A stretch of 64,000 nt of DNA from Onchocerca volvulus (GCA_000499405.2 HG738136.1:2024646-2088645); one strand, 5' to 3'; shown: positions 11,176 to 25,022, numbered from the stretch's first letter. The notes: a model not told the origin generated them from the letters alone. A program made the numbers and translations.

Positions 11176-12411
11176 CAAAATTCATTATTTGTTCTTATTC
11201 TTGGTAAGATCGCTATCCTGTGATATTACACGACGTGTCAGTTATTTTTTGATATTTTTAGGAACGCTCCTACTTGTTGTTTATATAATTGAATTTATAA
11301 ATAAATTTCTTTTGCAAACGCCCTCGTACTTAATAGTAATTAGCAAGCTTTTAAAATTTAGATTTTTCATTTCTGTGCGGAATTTGCATAGCATTTCATT
11401 TCAGACATCCATTCTGATCCTGGCTCTTTATAAGATGAAAAAATTCAGGTTTGGAATTTAGATATATTTTATGTAAGGAGATTGTTGCAAGTTTGTTGCA
11501 AAATATTTTAAGGATTGATTGACTTCTAGAACTAATGTAATATTGAAAAAAGAAGTTAATGATGGCAACTGCCTATTTGTTTGGTTTTGTTTTGCAAAAT
11601 ACATAAAATGACTATTTCTGTTGTTTTGTAATTATGTCAATAATTTCCGGAATTGAAAATGCTTTTGCTTCTTAGTTCATGTATTTCTTATAATGTTCAA
11701 TATTTCATACAAACTAACCATTTTTTATATTTTGTCAAATTTTTATCACACTTCACAACAACATTTTTTGTGGTGACAAAATGAATCGCTTTTTGACATG
11801 TATACATTCATAAAATGAATAATCATGACATAGAAAGTATCATCCATTTCATCAAAATAACATAAATAATGTAATTTTCATTCAGTAAAACAAATCGATC
11901 AATAATCAATCACTTTTTTCGAAAGAATCTTTTTCGGATTTTTTTTCTCTTTCATAACCAGATTAATACATTCATAATTGTATTTCCGTTGTCCAACAAG
12001 TGTATATATGGATTGTTATCAAAATGAAATTTCGCATTAACTTGATAATTTACTTCAATTATTGATGATTCACCAAATAATCAAGATCATAGTCTTCTTC
12101 GAGATTTATTCAAGATTATTGCTGAAAATATTAAAATAAAAAATATTGATCATGAAATTGAGGGTCATGAATATGTGTATATCTGTGTGTTTATGTATGT
12201 ATGTGCGTGCGTTACGTATGTGGGTTCTCTGCAGGCTACTCTAATCCCAATGTGATGATAGTCGTTTCATTGCTGATGGTCACTCCATTGCTGATGGTCA
12301 CTCGGATTATTCCTTTCATTTCACCCTTCATTTTTTTACTGTGCACATCAATACATAGGTAAAAGCATTGTTAGTTAATATTGAGAGATGTAAATGAGAA
12401 ATGTAGAACCT

Positions 12412-12424
12412 TGACCTTTGACCT
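12412..12424 (-). promoter_or_regulatory. DR1-type nuclear receptor half-site pair
   Basis: The bases TGACCTTTGACCT read on the minus strand as AGGTCA-A-AGGTCA, an exact consensus DR1, the class bound by HNF4/RXR-type receptors. Nematodes have many HNF4-related receptors. A related half site (TTTGACCTTTG) lies near 13334. The nearest genes are more than 1.5 kb away, so the target is unknown. Confidence 0.45.
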
Positions 12425-14344
12425 TTGTTCTAAAAAATTGTGCGACCAATAAGCGAGTTTTTTCAATCAGATTTTATTGGTTTTGCAACTAATGAATGGT
12501 TTTTTTTTTTTCCTTTTTTAATGGGATTTTATTTTTTAATAGCATTTCATTAATGGAAATGGAAAATATTCAAGATTAATGACAAAATTATCGAAACTTT
12601 TTGATAGTCTTGAATAGTATATTTCTAGTGAATCGTGGATTTATTTACAAAAAAGCAAATTTAGGTCATTTGCTAATCAGATTATCGATAATTTAAAAAA
12701 TAATCTATTATTAGCAAATCTATCATCTGAGGTAATTTATGTTTTTCTGAATTGCTTAGGCATTCAAAATTGTTCAATTCAGGAAATTAAATGCCGAAAC
12801 TATATGATCATTCTACATAGTATCTATAATTAAATAAATAAGTGACGTAATTTTTTAAGAAAAACTTAAATTCAATCATAATATAACAATATTTACTCAT
12901 CTAATTATTTATTTCGAATAATTATGATGAAAATAGATGATATTGACATGGATTTAACAAAATAATTGAACAAATTCAATAATTTTCAAGAAGTAAAATT
13001 CCAAAAAAAAAAGTTTCATTTCCTTTCTTTTTCCTAAATCGAACTTTTCATTACTTAATCCATGCAATAAGAATTCGATTTATACTCGGGCCAAATAACT
13101 GATTCAGATGAAATAGACGATGAATGAATATTTATTCAGAAGAAAATCGAATTTTTATTAATTCAAGTTTTTTTGCTAAAATTTAATTTATACAATTTAT
13201 TTAGTAGGAAATTTGGATTTAATCATATTATAGCAATAGTTCATATCAAGAAAGATGCAATGCCGAAATATTTCCGCGGAATACAAATATGATGAAGTAA
13301 TCAAAGAATTCTTGTATTATAGAAATATCAACCTTTTGACCTTTGCACTATTTTAACAAATTGTAAATTTTGCTAGGGTTGACATGTGACAAATAGAGGA
13401 ACTTCCAGTATAAGAAGTTAGGATCAATCGGAAAGGTCAGTGGAAATAAACGATCGGAATGGCTAGTACAAACCTCAACTGGGAAAATAAAACAATTGTA
13501 ACGATCACTTCATCGCTCAAAGAAACGAAAAAAATTAGTTAAAGTAAGTGTTTTCGAATGAATGAATAAGATTATGCTGGGATTAATTAGAAATTTGGCA
13601 AATTATCGATTACCAATTTATGCAATAAATCTGTTTGAAATTCAGATTCGTTATTATCGATGTATATTGTTGCTATTGGAACAACGACTTGCCAAAAAAT
13701 GACAAAATGACAGAGCGGATGATTATCATTTATCAGTCTAACTACTACTAATTATCAATAGAAATGGTCGAATTTGCAGACTTGATAATCGGGCCAATCA
13801 TTCATTAATCATTTTCCTTCTATTTATATATTATCAGATTTAAAGCAGATTTCAGAAATAATTCTTCGATTGAATAACGAAGAATAACTTAATGATCGAT
13901 TTTATTAGTAACTTTTTTTTGCATAATTTTCTTTTTTATGATTTGTATGATAAATCTCTGTCAATAAATAAATCTTTCTCGCAATAATTCGTTTGTGCCA
14001 AGTATCATCGAGAAATTTTTACAATATTATATAAATTTGAATTTAATTATGCGATGAAAATGGAAAAAGTATTGGAAGAAGGACTTTCCCATGAAATGCT
14101 TTCAATAGAAATTTTCATTCGAAAAAAAAAAAAGTTTCATAAATCACTTAATGATTGTATCATATTTTTGCTCATCTTTCACTTGTATGTGCAACTTTTC
14201 ATCATTGATTAATTTATTTAACAGTAATTTTAAAAGAAAGCAAAGTATAGAGAGATCGATGAAAACAATCGATAAAGAACTTGCAAAGTTATGTGAAGAG
14301 TAACAGCAACGAAGATTTACATTTTGAACGTGAACAGATACGGT

Positions 14345-14500
14345 GGTATCTGAATAAAAACAAATACTAAAATATCGAAAATCACGGGTCAATCATATTT
14401 GAATAAAAAATAAATGTTAAAATATCAAAAATCGCAGACAAATCATATTTAAATTAAAATAAATGTTAAGATATCAAAAGTCGCAGGTAAATTAAATTTT
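14345..14500. repeat. degenerate ~50-bp tandem repeat, three copies
   Basis: Three diverged units each carry an (A)TAAATRYTAARATATC-like core followed by a GG- or AG-containing spacer and AATCATATT. They appear to be an old tandem array in intergenic DNA. Confidence 0.7.
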
Positions 14501-15170
14501 TTTGCCCAATAGAAGAAATCATTTGATCGTACTATAATTTTGTCAAAATATGGCAAATTTTATGAAAGCCTCTCAATAATCATAGAAATCGATGATCGAA
14601 ACAGTCCGTTTGGAAAAAAAAATATTTATCTACTAATCATACTTTTCCTGATAATTAATATTATTCTAACAATAAATTTATTCATCTTCAAAATCCTTAT
14701 AAAGCAAGAAAATTAAAAACAACATTCATTTGCTTTTAATTTTTATCAAATTTCTCGTTACATTTGTAGAAATTGAGTCATTTTCTAATTTGATTCAAAA
14801 TATTTTCAAGTCTATCCGATTTTTCATTTAAAAATAGTAACCATTATGTGCTAAACATCATTTATGATAAATATAATTATCAAATTATAGCAAATTATAG
14901 CTTTAATAATATTTATACATTCAATAAAAAGTCAATTATAGAATTTTCTCATATTACTAAATATCGAACAAATAGTTCTAAATGATCGCAAATAAAATAA
15001 CCTGAAGTATCATCGAAATTAAGCGACTGAATTTTCGCGCCTTTAAAATCGCTTTTATTTAATTACTCCATTTTAATTGTATATAATATTTAATAAATTC
15101 AATTCATACACCAAAATTGTATTTTGCTTTCAGCGTTTATGATTAATCAAAAAATAATTATTCTTATCGT

Positions 15171-15275
15171 ATATTAAAATGTACCATATGTCTTTTTCTT
15201 ACCGTATATTAGAATGTGCCATATATCTTTTTCTTACCGTACATTAGAAGTACCATATGTCCTTTCTTATTTTGG
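15171..15275. repeat. ~35-bp tandem repeat, three copies
   Basis: Units carry TACCATATGTCTTTTTCTTA and then CCGTATATTA. Two copies are nearly full and a third is shorter and diverged. No coding sense is seen. Confidence 0.8.
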
Positions 15276-16109
15276 CTCGATGTAACGATTACTGTTTCCC
15301 AGCTTAAGCTAAATAATGCAACTTTTTTATTACTATTCTTACTATCAATATATACATGTTGGTGGCTTGGTTGGGGTAGTAAAACAAAAAAACATTACTG
15401 TAATTAATTAATTGCAATAAATGGGCAACCGTATGACCATAATATGGCTTTTGTAGAATAGAACTATGGAAAGATAAGATATGTAAGATTAGTTTTAATT
15501 TTTAGATGAAAAAACTTGACAAATATTTTCTGCAATGTAAGTAAAAGTTAAGTTTGTCTAATTGAATTAATGGAGAATAAGCAATTCTTTTACTAATTAA
15601 TCATATTTAGTAAAAGATGAATTAATGGATCAAACGGATAGCAATCTTGATGGAAGATTCAAAATATTTGGAGAAAAAAAAAAGAAATCGGAAATATTAA
15701 GCAGTATCTTCAAACAATATAAGATTGCAATATTGACAATTTTTGAAGAAGGTAAATAGATATTTGTAAAACAAAAGATGTTTATTAAAATCAACACAAA
15801 CAGGGATTAGCAATTAGTGATTTAACAACTTTTTATCAATCCACTGATAAAGCTAATCGTATTAGACTATCAATGGAAAGTTTTACTATCATTAAAATAT
15901 GCAATACTTGAAAATAATGCGTCAATTTACGATTAGATAAATCAATTTACGATTAAGACATATGTAAGCAAATTACCTAACACTAAGTTGAATTGATTTC
16001 AAATTATAAACCAAATTATTCATTAATTCTTCCTACTATTGGCCTAACAGTGATAAATCAATGATTGAATGAAGCGTTGCTATCATTCGGATCACTGATA
16101 AATATTGAA

Positions 16110-16330
16110 AAAAATTGATAATCTGTACATATCCATCTTGCTATATAATATGATAATGAGTTTCTTTGTGGAAGCGTAAATATCATTTTGTCCAACTTGA
16201 AAGTTTGGTACTATTTTGATAGCATCGGAAAGTGTCATCAATTTTTTTTTAATTTTGCCGAAAATTTATTTAACCGTCGCATTTTCGGAATTTCATTTCT
16301 TCTGGATACTGAATTGTCCATTTTAATTGA
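16110..16330 (+). pseudogene. decayed partial copy of the 7-kb gene (intron 2/exon 3)
   Basis: Bases 16150-16240 resemble 8045-8130 (shared CATTTTGTCCAACTTGAAAG and flanks). Bases 16258-16315 resemble 8325-8390 in exon 3 (shared CCGAAAATTTATTTAACCG and CTTCTGGATAC). The order and strand are the same. The copy has lost about 170 bases relative to the source and has small indels in the coding part, so it is a dead fragment of a segmental duplication. Confidence 0.75.
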
Positions 16331-16661
16331 AATGTTAGCGTAATATTTGACTTTTAAACATGTACCACTTTGTAATCTTCTTAAATCATAAGGAAACTTG
16401 AAAGTATTCGAGATACTGATCGGATAAATATTTATTAAAATTTTGAGATCTGTTAAAATCTGTCAGAAAAAACAAAAAAACACGAAGACTAGAAGACGAA
16501 AAAAGTCATTTGGTACAACTGAAGACTAGTGATTACACAAAAAAAGTTATCAGAATATCTTGTCGAATAGCTGCAATGAAAATGCAGTTCCTGAAGTAAT
16601 CAAACATAATATTATTAGACATGAAAATTCTCATTTAAATTGCAAAACTCGAAAAACTTGA

Positions 16662-19600
16662 TTAGCATTTGCACAAATATCTATTAATAACATCATCAAG
16701 CGCAATTTCCAAAGCTTCATTGGTTCCTTTTAATCCAGATACAACTGCTTTCGACCATATGAAGTATTCTTTTACCCTTTTTGCATCCCATCCAACCGGT
16801 GTTTCACGTTCCAAATCACGCAAATTATAAAGTTTGTCTGCGAGATGAACCAATTTTGCCTGTAACAGATTGTATCTGCAAACTTGTGTGAATTGCATAA
16901 TATGACAAAAAATGCTGCAATTATCTTGCTATGCTTAATAATTAATTTCTTCCGATAACTTTCATATCAATGCTAAAATGATTAATTAGAAAAATGAAAT
17001 GGAAGTCAAAAGTTCAATTATTTAATTAAATGAAAATTATCATTACAGAGAAACATATCACAATTGTATGATCTAATAAATATTTCGGACCAAGATTTCT
17101 TTACTTTACTATTCACCTAATTTCAATGAAGTAATTGAAGTAATTTTTTAATTTTTTAATTTATGCATGGTATCTAATAGATTTTTCCCGCAAATATATT
17201 ATTAATATTTTATCCATCCTGACTGTTTTCAAATGTTTTCCTCATTCTTTTGGCAACTAAATCAAGCATTTCTTTCTAGCCCTTTTTTTTTATCCATTGT
17301 ATTTTCAATCTTCCGTCTTAATTCATTTGTCTCCTAGAAGAGCAGTATTGATCGATATCCAAAATGTTACATCTAAATTTCTTATCAGTTTATACTTCAT
17401 TTACCTCGAAATAATTCAAACTACTCTGCAACATTTATTCTGGTTTTAAAAATTGCTAACAATTTTTTTCGCAACCAATTTTTTTTATCTGCGACAAATG
17501 CTTTTAGCTGCTAAAATAGCAAATAATTTCATCATAATCAAAGCATAACCAATATTTATTATTAGCTGATAATTTTTCAATTTCTGATCTAATATAATTA
17601 TGCATGATGCATAGCTTCATTCCTTTTCCAAAGTTTCATATTGCAGAATGTGCTAATTAAATCTAGGCTATCTGGAAGATGAGAATTTCAGTTGTTATCA
17701 ACAGGTTCAAACGAATTAATTAATACAGATGAGAAGGTTAATCAAGATAATATGAGGGTTTTGACAGGTACGATAGAAACAATTGATTATTTATAACCAT
17801 TTTGTTTTTTCGTTCATTTTCCCACTGATGATTTCAGAGTCTGAGATGAAATGATTTGTTCTCAAAATTTGAAAATAGGATCCAATTTCCGATTCTCATC
17901 TTTCGCCTTCGATTTTCTATTACTATCTTTTGGTTTTGATTTTCTTATTAATCTAGTTTTCATTTTTTTTTTTTTTTTTGATATTAATAAGAATATTTTT
18001 TAATGCCTTTTTCTCTTCTTCAACAATCCGCTTCATTTCTAATCAAAATCATATTACTTATATCAATAAATATAGTCAGAGTATGTCACTTTAAGAATGC
18101 CATGCATAATTTGAAGTTATAATGTCACTTGTTATTCAGTATACTTCGTCTAGCTCATTTCGGCGTTCAATCAATAATTCCTCTTTAATATTAGAAATAC
18201 ATTTAAGGTGCTAATAATATTATTTCTATTTAGTTTCGATTTCGAGATTTTTTATTTACTCAGCACAGATGTTGTTTACTAAATGTTCATATATCAATAA
18301 TCTGAAATCTCTGCAGTGTGTCACCAAATATTTATAGCATACTTCGGAGTTCACATTTTAAATAATATTACCCTTCGATAGTTGTATCTCACAAGATTGT
18401 TTGTTTTTCCTTTTCAAGTTGTTAAAATAATAATATTGCTGCATATTTTTCGCCATATCTATTGTTTGATTTTGATTGATTCTATGTTTTTTTGATTGGT
18501 TCTATCATATTCCTTAAAAATTATACTTCCATATAAAGTCTTTTTCAATATTCCAGTGAAAAGTATCATTTAAAAAAGCTAAAGAAGCTTCTCAATTACA
18601 GAATTACTTAAAAAAAAAATATTTAATGAAAGGAAAGTTTCTCGAAATTCACATTAAAACTATCTCAACAACACAAAAATGACACTATAAAATATTGAAC
18701 AATAGAGAAAGGTAATAAAGTTCAAGATATTAAACATCATTCATGTTTCAAATCCTCTATAATTGAAAATCAATAGAGCTTGCCTTTGTTGCTCAGGAAG
18801 ATGGGTAGAATATTTGGTTATATTCAAATGAAAAAAAAGTTCTTTCCAGATAAGCTCTCTCTCGGAAAAAAAAATAAAATATATGATTATTACAGAAATA
18901 TTTCAAAAAGTGCTTAATGAAAGAAAAGTTTCTTGAAACTCATCTTGAAACTACCTAAAAATTTCAAATTAACCTTGTGTGAATGTTTTGCTGCATTTTT
19001 AACTTGGAGTTGTTTCCGTACAGAAACTGGTAAATTCTTATCATCGGTACATTCTTGTACGATTTGACCAATCTATAAATTGAAAAATTGAAACTGAGAA
19101 ATTACATTCCCATTGCAGCAGTTGTTTTCTTTAAACTATCAAAAAAGACTTACAAAAAAAAAAAAAAGAAAAAAAAAGCACCTCTTTGCCAAATAAATCA
19201 TTAATTTCTTGAAGAGTAGTAGCTGTATCTTCGATGGTATCATGCAGCAATGCTGCTACAATCGTTACAGTATCCAATACACCAGCTTCACATGTTAATA
19301 TATTCGCAACACCTAGAAAAAAAATGCTAAGATTCCAAGTATTATTTAATTCATAATTTTTTTTGTACCTCAATGTAAACATAAAAATAGATAAGAAATA
19401 AACTATGCAAACGTGAAAGAAATGGAACATTGCATTTTTCACACGTAAAAAACATAATTAATTAAAAAATGGCAATACTATAAAGTGCTTGAACGACAAT
19501 ACAAGGCCATGTACGATACTCCCTGAAGAGCACAATTATGCTTAATCACTAACAATTCCATATTTTGCATTCGAAACAATGCGGAATAAACTCGATAAAA

Positions 19601-19873
19601 CTCGAAATATTACTTCATCCATATTTTTCTGTGCCTTAATAAGCAAGAAATAAAACTATATAGACATGAGAAAAATAGAAATTAGTAAGTGGATTTCTAA
19701 CTTTTAACATGAAATATTTTATTATACATCAATCAAATAGCTATAATAAATAAAGCCATCAACTTACCGATGGGATGATTGATGTAAGGCGTCTGCATAG
19801 CATCTTTTCGTCTCTGCAAGCGATGACGTTCGGCTGCAAAATTACATGCTTTGACAATCGTATACACGTCCAT
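16662..19873 (-). CDS. MESH1-type ppGpp/NADPH hydrolase (HDDC3), four exons
   Basis: MESH1 is the metazoan small SpoT-like HD hydrolase that removes the 3' pyrophosphate of ppGpp and the 2' phosphate of NADPH. Exons (-): 19873-19768, 19312-19182, 19072-18974, 16859-16662. The product is 177 aa; human MESH1 is 179. The metal-binding HD set is intact: H33 (INHPIG), H59-D60 (LLHDTIED) with E63-D64 catalytic, and D120 ([11 protein letters not shown]). The C-terminal block [15 protein letters not shown] matches the family. Intron 3 is about 2.1 kb and holds no exon I can support. The donor after exon 2 is GTGCTT, which is weak but keeps phase. The gene starts 512 bases from DEK on the other strand, so the two may share a promoter. 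It is an ordinary eukaryotic HDDC3 and not a fresh bacterial acquisition. Confidence 0.93.
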
Positions 19874-19892
19874 CCCTAACAAAATAACAAGA

Positions 19893-19899
19893 AATCAAT

Positions 19900-19931
<32 letters not shown>

Positions 19932-19932
19932 G
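19893..19932. repeat. (AATC)n microsatellite
   Basis: About ten AATC units with one interruption (AACC). They begin 20 bases upstream of the MESH1 start codon, inside the presumed MESH1/DEK divergent promoter. Confidence 0.9.
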
Positions 19933-20385
19933 CCGAAATTTGCTGTAAATCTAAGAATGAATATGATCCATGGATTTCAGATTTTCACATCGAGTCGGCG
20001 GCGAGTTGCATGAGAGTAGGCTACGATGAAATGTTGGTTTTGATGCGGATTATTCAATTTCGGTTTAAAATTTGCTGAGTTGGCGGGATGTGGAGTGGTT
20101 CTTATTGTATTTAATTTCGAGGATTGTAAGGTGGAGAAGTTTTCAACCTGGTATATCTCGGGGTTTTTAGAACTGGTATTTCTCTGAGGGGAGTCTTAGA
20201 ACTGGAATATCTCGGGTTAAACTGCTTCTTAGCATCAGATGTATAATTTCTTTTTTTGCCCTCCCTCTGTTTCAGTTTCTGTATCATCATTAAAGCACTT
20301 CATGATAACGTTTCATACTAATTCATTTTAATTATATTTTTCTTTGCAGTGGCAAGACAGACTGTACTAAATCATATATACTATA

Positions 20386-23300
20386 ATGGCAGATGAATAT
20401 GAAGAGGAAATTAGTGAGCGGGTAAGAACGTTCATTTATTTTATTGTATAAAAATTGTCTGGAATGTGTTTGTAATTGTCATTATCATTTTATAATTTTA
20501 TTCATCTTTGGTCACGCAAGATAAAGTTCTTTTTTCTCTTATTGCTAATTTCTAACGGATATTCCGAAAATTATCTGTAGTGTTTGTTACACTACATATT
20601 TTGTAACACTGATGAGTTTATTTAGATAGAAACCACATGAGCAAGTCATGAACAGTGAGTACGTTGGACAATGAAAAAAGTTTTGAAAAATTTCGAATAA
20701 AAATATTTGCATACATCTCTCGAGTGTACTTTTTTAAGTTAACGTTTTATAGTATATTTTTATTGCAATGATTGACATTTACTCTTGTTTATTTTTTTAG
20801 TTCGAAAAAAATGAAGGATCAAAAGATGAAAGTAATGAAAAGGAAATGGATGACGATCGTAAAGAAGAAAAAACAGTAGCCGATGTTGAGAAATACGAAA
20901 TGAATGTTGGAAAAAAGGATGAAGGAAGTGTTGAAATTAAGGAAGCAGCAAGTTCGAAACCATTTGATGAAAATTTGGACAAAAGTAGCAGTGAAATGAA
21001 TGACACAACCAATGATCTAAAGGAAATCTCAGAAGTGACTAAGAAAGAAAAACTGAAACCTGTAAAAAGAGGTTTCTTTTTTCAAAAAATATTTTCGTTA
21101 TTTTGAGAATTTTATAACAGTTTCTTTAAAATAATAATGAACACTACAGCTGTTATAGTTCAACTGAAATCGACTGTTAATGATTATAATAAAATTCATT
21201 GATATAAATATGATATTATGTGCGAACTCCTTGTTTTTTTTTTTCTTTTAATTAAAATTTGAATGTAGCAGACTATTTCATTTGATTGTCATCGGATTTA
21301 TAGCTCTTCTTGATGAGCCAATTGTGAGAGAAGGAAAAAGACAGCGCCATGCAGTGGAACGACTTGCAGCTGTCTCATCTCTGCCGTCAAGGAAGGTGTC
21401 TTTAGACGCGGTTGGATCAGGAACTTCTCTTGGCGATATTGAATTCGGTAACATTTTCGTTTAAAGAACCATAAAAATCGTTGAAATCGCTATTACTGCG
21501 CAAATGTTGTGTTACTGTCGTTATTGTGATACAGCAAGATTTGAACACTACTGTGTCAGATTTCATTTTTTATCTTTGCGTCGATTTTTCTTCAAAAAAA
21601 AAAAAAAAACGTAAAATGTACCTCTCCAAATTTTAATACTAGTGATTTTGTTTTAAGTTTAATATCATTTTCTCTTTATTTGTATGTCTTATACAATATT
21701 TCTTGTTTTTTAGTGAATATTGGCATTTCTAAAGCGCAAAATGAGACACTGAAATGGCTTCACAGGTTATGCTACGGCACTCCTGGAACTGCAACAACTA
21801 GAAAACGAGACCTTAGAAGATTTAACGGTTTTGCATTTGATGATAAGAGTGTCGATTTCGACAAGAAGAAGACAACGGCAATGAAGCTTACGAATAATGA
21901 GGTGCATAATGGAAAGTTTTTTTTTTTTTTATTAGATTCAAGATTTTATTAGCTTCAGAAAGATTCTTACAACATAAATATTTGTTCCCATGGACAAATG
22001 TAGTTAATAGTAGAGGTTAAATATGACTTGTACGTTGTGGTGCGTGATAAGAATTGCCTTTTCGATAGAAGCTCATGATTTTCGTTATTTTTCGTATTTC
22101 ACCCGCTGGATGGATTCTCAGTGACTAATGATTTATCACATCGATTAAGATGATGGAGTACGATATCAACTTCCCTGAAAGTTCTTATAAATCTGTTCTG
22201 TCATCATTTTTCGACTTAGCATACTCCTTACCGATTCCCTTGTGATCAGCAGCATGATCTTCTAAATATCTGAAACTGAAATATAGCGTTTAGGTTGGTG
22301 GAGATCACGCACTTTGAGCCTTAGCTCGGTGGCGAGAATTGAGAGCTTCTTTTGGGAAGTATTGCACAACCATTGCTTGTCATTAATGAGAAATATGTTG
22401 CACTTATTGCAATAGAGAAAGTCTTTTCCGTAAGAATGAAGTGTTTAAATGATTTGAAATGGTACCTATGCGTATTTTTTATCTTTTCAGTTACATATGA
22501 TTGCAAGAATTTTGGGTTCAGAGAGAGGACATACAAAGGAAGAAGCAGTAAGCATATTAAATAGTGATTTGTACATTTTTTTGCTGCATGAAGATATCTG
22601 AATTCATGAAAAACTACTGTAATATTTGAAAATTTCGCTGATGATGGGTAGTGTTTCATCTAGTTTTATCTGGAAATTTAATTACGAATTTATTTAAGGT
22701 GATGAATGTCCTTCATTTCCTGCAAAAACCAGAGGATAAAGGTAGGAAGATCACATTAGCAAAGAAGCGGAGGAGCTCTTCAAAATCATCAAGGAAAGGA
22801 GTGAAAAGAAGCAGAACTGACAAAAAAGGTATTTGTATGTTTCTCATTTAGGATGGGAATATAAATTGTACTTTTTAAAGCTTGTGATATTAAATTTTAT
22901 AGGAAACAAAAAAAGCATAAAGAAAACAAAAGTAGAGTCAAGTGAGAATGATGGTGCTGGTCAGAGCGGAGAAGAAACCAGCGATGATGAGGATGGTGAA
23001 GAAAATAAATCAGAATCGACAAACACGATAAAAAATCGTTCGGAAAAGATCAAGAGTTTCAGCAAATTAACTTCTGTTTCCAAAAGCGCTACTGCGAAGG
23101 TTTGTTTTAGCTGATTTTATTTTGAATCAAATTTTATGCTTCTTAATTGGAATTATTGAGAATGATTTAAAATTGTTTTATTTTAAAATTGCTCGGTATT
23201 ATAAATGTTTTTTAAGGAAGAGCGGAATTGGGGCGATGGTGGTCCTTCAAATGCAGAAGTGGAAACTGCTATCAGCGAAATACTTCGTTCTGTGGATCTT

Positions 23301-23806
23301 GTGCATTGTACGATGAAACAGATGTGTGATCGGGTAAAAATTTCGATCGTAATGGTTTCCAAAACTGTTTGACAATAGAGTTTGGAATATCATAGCGAAA
23401 AATCATGAAACTGTTAGCAGACAAAATTGATTAAGAATCATATTCAACGAATAAACCGAAGTTCTTTAGTAAGATTAATGATAGAATCAGTAATTAGACG
23501 AGATGCTATGCTTTTAAATTTCTTTATAAATGATGCTGCACTTTAGGCCAAATATTTTTATCGCTAAGAGGAGTTTGGCAAATTAGAAAAACAGATGATT
23601 CTTGATAGGATATAAGCAGTTTTAGCAAATTAACGAGATAGACAAAGCGCTGTTATCATTCTTATTGATTCTTATCACCTTTATGCTCTAAAAAATTACA
23701 ATATTTATAGATTGGAGAGAAGTTCCCAAATTTGGATATGGTAACGTATAAAGGTGCACTGAAAGAACGCGTAAAAGTAGCTTTGGAAAAAATGGAAGAT
23801 TCATAA
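20386..23806 (+). CDS. DEK-family chromatin protein, nine exons
   Basis: DEK is a chromatin and splicing-associated nuclear protein that binds structured DNA and histones. Exons: 20386-20421, 20801-21071, 21304-21447, 21714-21901, 22491-22547, 22699-22828, 22903-23099, 23217-23333, 23711-23806. All phases agree, giving 411 aa. The N-terminus (1-103) is acidic and Lys/Glu-rich. Residues about 108-245 carry the pseudo-SAP/SAP region (VREGKRQRHAVERL, then LHRLCYGTPGTA, RRFNGFAFD and ARILGSERGHTKEEA). A basic Ser/Lys tract and the acidic ETSDDEDGEE follow. Residues about 345-408 form the DEK C-terminal domain (EVETAISEILRSVDL, then TMKQMCDRIGEKFP). An acceptor-like TTTTTCTTTGCAG at 20349, before the ATG, is a likely trans-splice site. 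Confidence 0.93.
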
Positions 23807-25022
23807 AGTTACTGTCTTGTTGCTGATCTCGTCGTTATTGTATTTAATTTTTAATTGTTTCCTTTAAAGTTTATTTTATTTTCGTGGATTTCTTTATTGC
23901 CTCATCTTTTAATGGCGGCCATCTTTAGCCCCCAAATCATCCTATTATTGACCTCATTGTGCATTTTTTTCATTTTAATCACGGAACTTGTATTTCTATT
24001 TAAGCAACATATGTAACATTATAATATTGTCAGTGAGGATCTTTTAATATTAATTGTGAAATCATCAAATTCTAACAATTTGTTTCATATCCAGACATTA
24101 CATCACATTTGATTCACCATTATCAGATTTATAATTATTTTTAAAAATACCATTTGTATTAAATGTCAAAGTGGAAATCTTTTTCTGTATTAAATTATCA
24201 ATTTCCATAAGTGCTTAGCTTATAGTTTCAGTTTTAATGAGTGCATTGAACATCGTTAATCCGTCTGAATATTTACTTTGTACTATTAATCTAATTTGCA
24301 ATCTAATTTTCAATATTCGCCACTGATAACATCGTAATCATTCTGATATATTATTCCACTTGATTGTAAATATTGCACTGTTTCTGAATCTTTTGTCTCT
24401 ATTGCTTCAAGTTATTGATTCCACTAACATGTGCTTGATTTTAGGCATTAAGAATTGACATTCTGCGTAACGAAACTCTAATCATAAAAGTAAAACTGAT
24501 CCAAAGCTGACCTACATCTTCCAGATTGTTTCATAGCATATTTAGGAGATATCCGATGTCTCAGTGAAAAATTTAGGAAATCGAATATATTGATACGAGG
24601 AAATTCGTTATATTTAAAGACATGCGAATTTCGGAAGGAGAAATTCTGATTTGCCAAATTTAAGGAGAAATGAATGGAGAAATTTTTCAATTTTTTAAAA
24701 AATATCCTAAATGTAGCGATTGGTTTGGTGCTAGATTTATTCACTATCAATGTACATAAAAGAGGTATTAAGAATTCGTAATTTTGTTCAAAACAGCAGC
24801 CGACTCCGGAATGATCATAACTGAAATTCATTCCAATTTAAAAAACAAATTAAATGGTCATATTTATGCATAAAACATAATGAGAATAATTAGTTTATTT
24901 GCGGTGGATGTTTACATGACGTAAAGATAATGGAATAAATCCATCGGACTAGCCATTTTGCAAAATGAAATTTTGGTTACTTGTTTATTATATACGTCGC
25001 TCACTAAGTATATGAAAGAAAT
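23807..25022. other. convergent 3' region between DEK and UBXN1
   Basis: There is no supportable exon. Position 24984-24989 reads AATAAA on the minus strand, 34 bases after the UBXN1 stop, and is its probable polyadenylation signal. The 117-aa open frame at 24478-24831 (-) has no splice or family support. Confidence 0.5.

Larger units (their letters stand above)
10884..16109. other. gene-poor AT-rich intergenic region
   Basis: No exon with both splice support and protein sense was found over about 5 kb. The content is the hairpin at 11123, a GT-rich run near 12180-12230, an 18-bp tandem pair (ATTGCTGATGGTCACTC) near 12268-12304, a DR1-like site at 12412, a second copy of a 19-mer at 13849, and two degenerate tandem arrays near 14.4 and 15.2 kb. 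Confidence 0.5.

Noticed and set aside
11093..11461. 122-codon plus-strand frame
   Set aside because: It runs through the perfect hairpin and AT-rich noise, with no splice context or protein likeness.
16662..19873. MESH1 as a second bacterial gene transfer beside ferrochelatase
   Set aside because: Small HD hydrolases of this exact length and motif order are ordinary in animals (HDDC3), and the sequence resembles those.
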